Source: an uncultured Clostridia bacterium (GTDB lineage Bacteria; Bacillota; Clostridia; UBA1381). Taken from it: a DNA stretch of 8,257 nt. The stretch is taken from positions 1 through 8,257 of the forward strand of contig CALXSW010000110.1 of NCBI GenBank assembly GCA_944391255.1, in the 5' to 3' direction. Positions within the stretch are counted from its first letter, which is position 1; the number at the start of each line of letters is the position of its first letter. The notes beneath the pieces are model-generated. The model searched no databases and was not told the origin of the DNA. It saw only the letters and a list, made by a program, of their open reading frames with translations. Positions 7,884 through 8,257 of this stretch are shown one piece after another. The position numbers and the translations under genes were made by a program.

Positions 7884-7905
7884 AACTGCATAAAACAGCG
7901 GTTTT
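7882..7905 (+). terminator. Weak hairpin at the lysS stop codon
   Basis: AAAACTGC (7882-7889) pairs with GCGGTTTT (7898-7905) through one G-U pair around an 8-nt loop. The hairpin overlaps the lysS stop and ends in only four Ts, so it is at best a weak terminator. Confidence 0.4.
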
Positions 7906-7911
7906 AAAGGT

Positions 7912-7989
7912 ATGAATTGTACCAAATCACACGATTTTGTACCAATTCTGTACCAAAATTTCACAGAGATTTTTAAAAGTATATTTTGA
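7912..7989 (+). other. Possible 25-codon leftover of an integrase C-terminus
   Basis: From ATG 7912 to TGA 7987-7989 the frame reads MNCTKSH, then DFVPILYQNFTEIFKSIF. My recollection is that VPxLYQ-type endings occur at the C-termini of some clostridial tyrosine recombinases, which would make this a remnant. There is no ribosome binding site, and the frame is closed upstream by TAA at 7891. It could equally be chance reading of AT-rich repeats. Confidence 0.18.
7918..7956. repeat. Three TGTACCAA direct repeats
   Basis: TGTACCAA occurs at 7918-7925, 7938-7945 and 7949-7956. The centre-to-centre distances are 20 and 11 nt, close to two turns and one turn of the DNA helix, so all copies face the same side. 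They lie between two hairpins in the intergenic region after lysS. They could be binding sites of a recombinase or regulator, or part of a decayed coding sequence. The exact repeats are visible; the role is unknown. Confidence 0.6.
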
Positions 7990-7993
7990 TGAT

Positions 7994-8027
7994 AAAAACG
8001 ACTCGGACTATGTTTTGAGTCGTTTTT
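7994..8027 (+). terminator. Strong rho-independent terminator after lysS
   Basis: AAAAACGACTC (7994-8004) and GAGTCGTTTTT (8017-8027) form a perfect 11-bp stem with a 12-nt loop, ending in a T run followed by ATTTATT. The flanking A run means it could also stop - strand transcription. It lies about 110 nt after the lysS stop. Confidence 0.85.
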
Positions 8028-8070
8028 ATTTATTATGGGATATAATATCTATTGCTACCTAACAGTATGT

Positions 8071-8103
8071 CTATAAATTTTTTGAAAAACATTGAATTTA
8101 TAG
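8071..8103. repeat. Perfect 9-bp inverted repeat overlapping a promoter
   Basis: CTATAAATT (8071-8079) and AATTTATAG (8095-8103) are perfect inverted copies separated by 15 nt. The right arm overlaps the -35 box at 8092-8097. The layout fits a repressor operator or a DNA hairpin, though such AT-rich repeats also arise by chance. Confidence 0.5.
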
Positions 8104-8120
8104 TATATTTGTGGTAAAAT
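8092..8120 (+). promoter_or_regulatory. Sigma-A type promoter of the Rpn-like gene
   Basis: TTGAAT (8092-8097), a 17-nt spacer and TAAAAT (8115-8120) precede the broken gene starting at 8140. A TATAAT directly follows at 8121-8126 and is an alternative -10, but it lacks a well-placed -35. Confidence 0.6.
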
Positions 8121-8131
8121 TATAATAAAGA

Positions 8132-8155
8132 AATATACCATGCGCAAGGTATATT
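8132..8155 (+). repeat. Hairpin around the start codon of the Rpn-like gene
   Basis: AATATACC (8132-8139) pairs perfectly with GGTATATT (8148-8155), with loop ATGCGCAA. The loop contains the ATG at 8140, and the only AAGG upstream of the second possible start (8161) spans the loop and right arm. In RNA this could limit translation. Confidence 0.45.
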
Positions 8156-8257
8156 ATACAATGGAATTGTTACCACCAGAGCTTGATATAATATTTAAAA
8201 AGATGTTTTCGAAGCGGTGAAATAAGCCTTTATTGACACATTTTTTATCTTGTGTGC
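8140..8257 (+). pseudogene. Rpn / PD-(D/E)XK nuclease family 'transposase', start of gene, broken by in-frame TGA
   Basis: From ATG 8140 (or the in-frame ATG 8161) the frame reads MRKVYYT, then MELLPPELDIIFKKMFSKR, then TGA at 8218-8220. It continues in the same frame as NKPLLTHFLSCV to the window end. The LPPxxDIxFKKMF opening and the N-K-x-L-L-x-x-F-L segment that should follow are characteristic of the N-terminus of Rpn/TIGR01784 proteins, which are recombination-promoting nucleases annotated as putative transposases. Because the family-like reading resumes in the same frame, the likeliest damage is a point change to TGA (for example GGA to TGA). TGA is a normal stop in this window (3690-3692), so recoding is unlikely. 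A promoter precedes it. The rest of the gene, with any catalytic residues, is outside the window, so whether it is otherwise intact is unknown. Confidence 0.6.

Noticed and set aside
7918..7956. CRISPR array
   Set aside because: The repeats are only 8 bp with spacers of 12 and 3 nt, far too short, and no cas gene is present.
8140..8220. TGA at 8218 read as an amino acid (recoding)
   Set aside because: TGA ends the stalk-protein gene at 3690-3692 normally and no recoding element is visible; a nonsense mutation is simpler.

Overview
The window looks like a chromosomal segment of a low-GC Clostridia-class Firmicute, probably a gut or anaerobic species. The basis is AT-rich DNA with heavy ATA (Ile) use, strong AGGAGG-type ribosome binding sites, sigma-A type promoters, and protein families typical of this group: a B12-type radical SAM protein with a DUF4080-like tail, a copper-amine-oxidase-N-like 'stalk' domain, and a Big2 plus LytD-like glucosaminidase. 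No species can be named from the sequence alone.

Region 1 (1-4473, + strand) is a tight four-gene run. It holds the 3' part of a radical SAM enzyme, an AEC-family permease (1 nt gap), a secreted stalk-domain protein with an unassigned C-terminal half (15 nt gap), and a secreted polysaccharide deacetylase (16 nt gap). No promoter or terminator was seen between the genes, so they are probably co-transcribed. The run ends at a hairpin (4487-4523) that works on paper in both directions.

Region 2 (4526-6199, - strand) is a secreted N-acetylglucosaminidase with three Ig-like domains. It is convergent with the deacetylase and shares the hairpin with it. Both enzymes would act on GlcNAc-containing cell-wall polymers outside the membrane, so this part of the window concerns the cell envelope.

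Region 3 (6200-7883) has a 202-bp divergent intergenic with two good sigma-A promoters, then a complete lysS (class II lysyl-tRNA synthetase) as a single-gene unit.

Region 4 (7884-8257) is the accessory-looking end. It has two hairpin terminator candidates, three TGTACCAA direct repeats, a promoter overlapped by a 9-bp inverted repeat, and the start of an Rpn/PD-(D/E)XK 'putative transposase' type gene. That gene is interrupted by an in-frame TGA after 26 codons, and the family-like reading resumes in the same frame, so it looks like a pseudogene by nonsense mutation. It runs off the window.

Several gene starts were set by ribosome binding sites: 2163 rather than 2151, 3709 rather than a TTG at 3706, and 6199 rather than a TTG at 6247. 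I saw no tRNA, rRNA, riboswitch or CRISPR array. Most of the window is ordinary housekeeping and envelope biology, and I do not see a clearly new multi-gene system. The points most worth checking are the unassigned stalk protein and its operon, and the mobile-type remnants after lysS.
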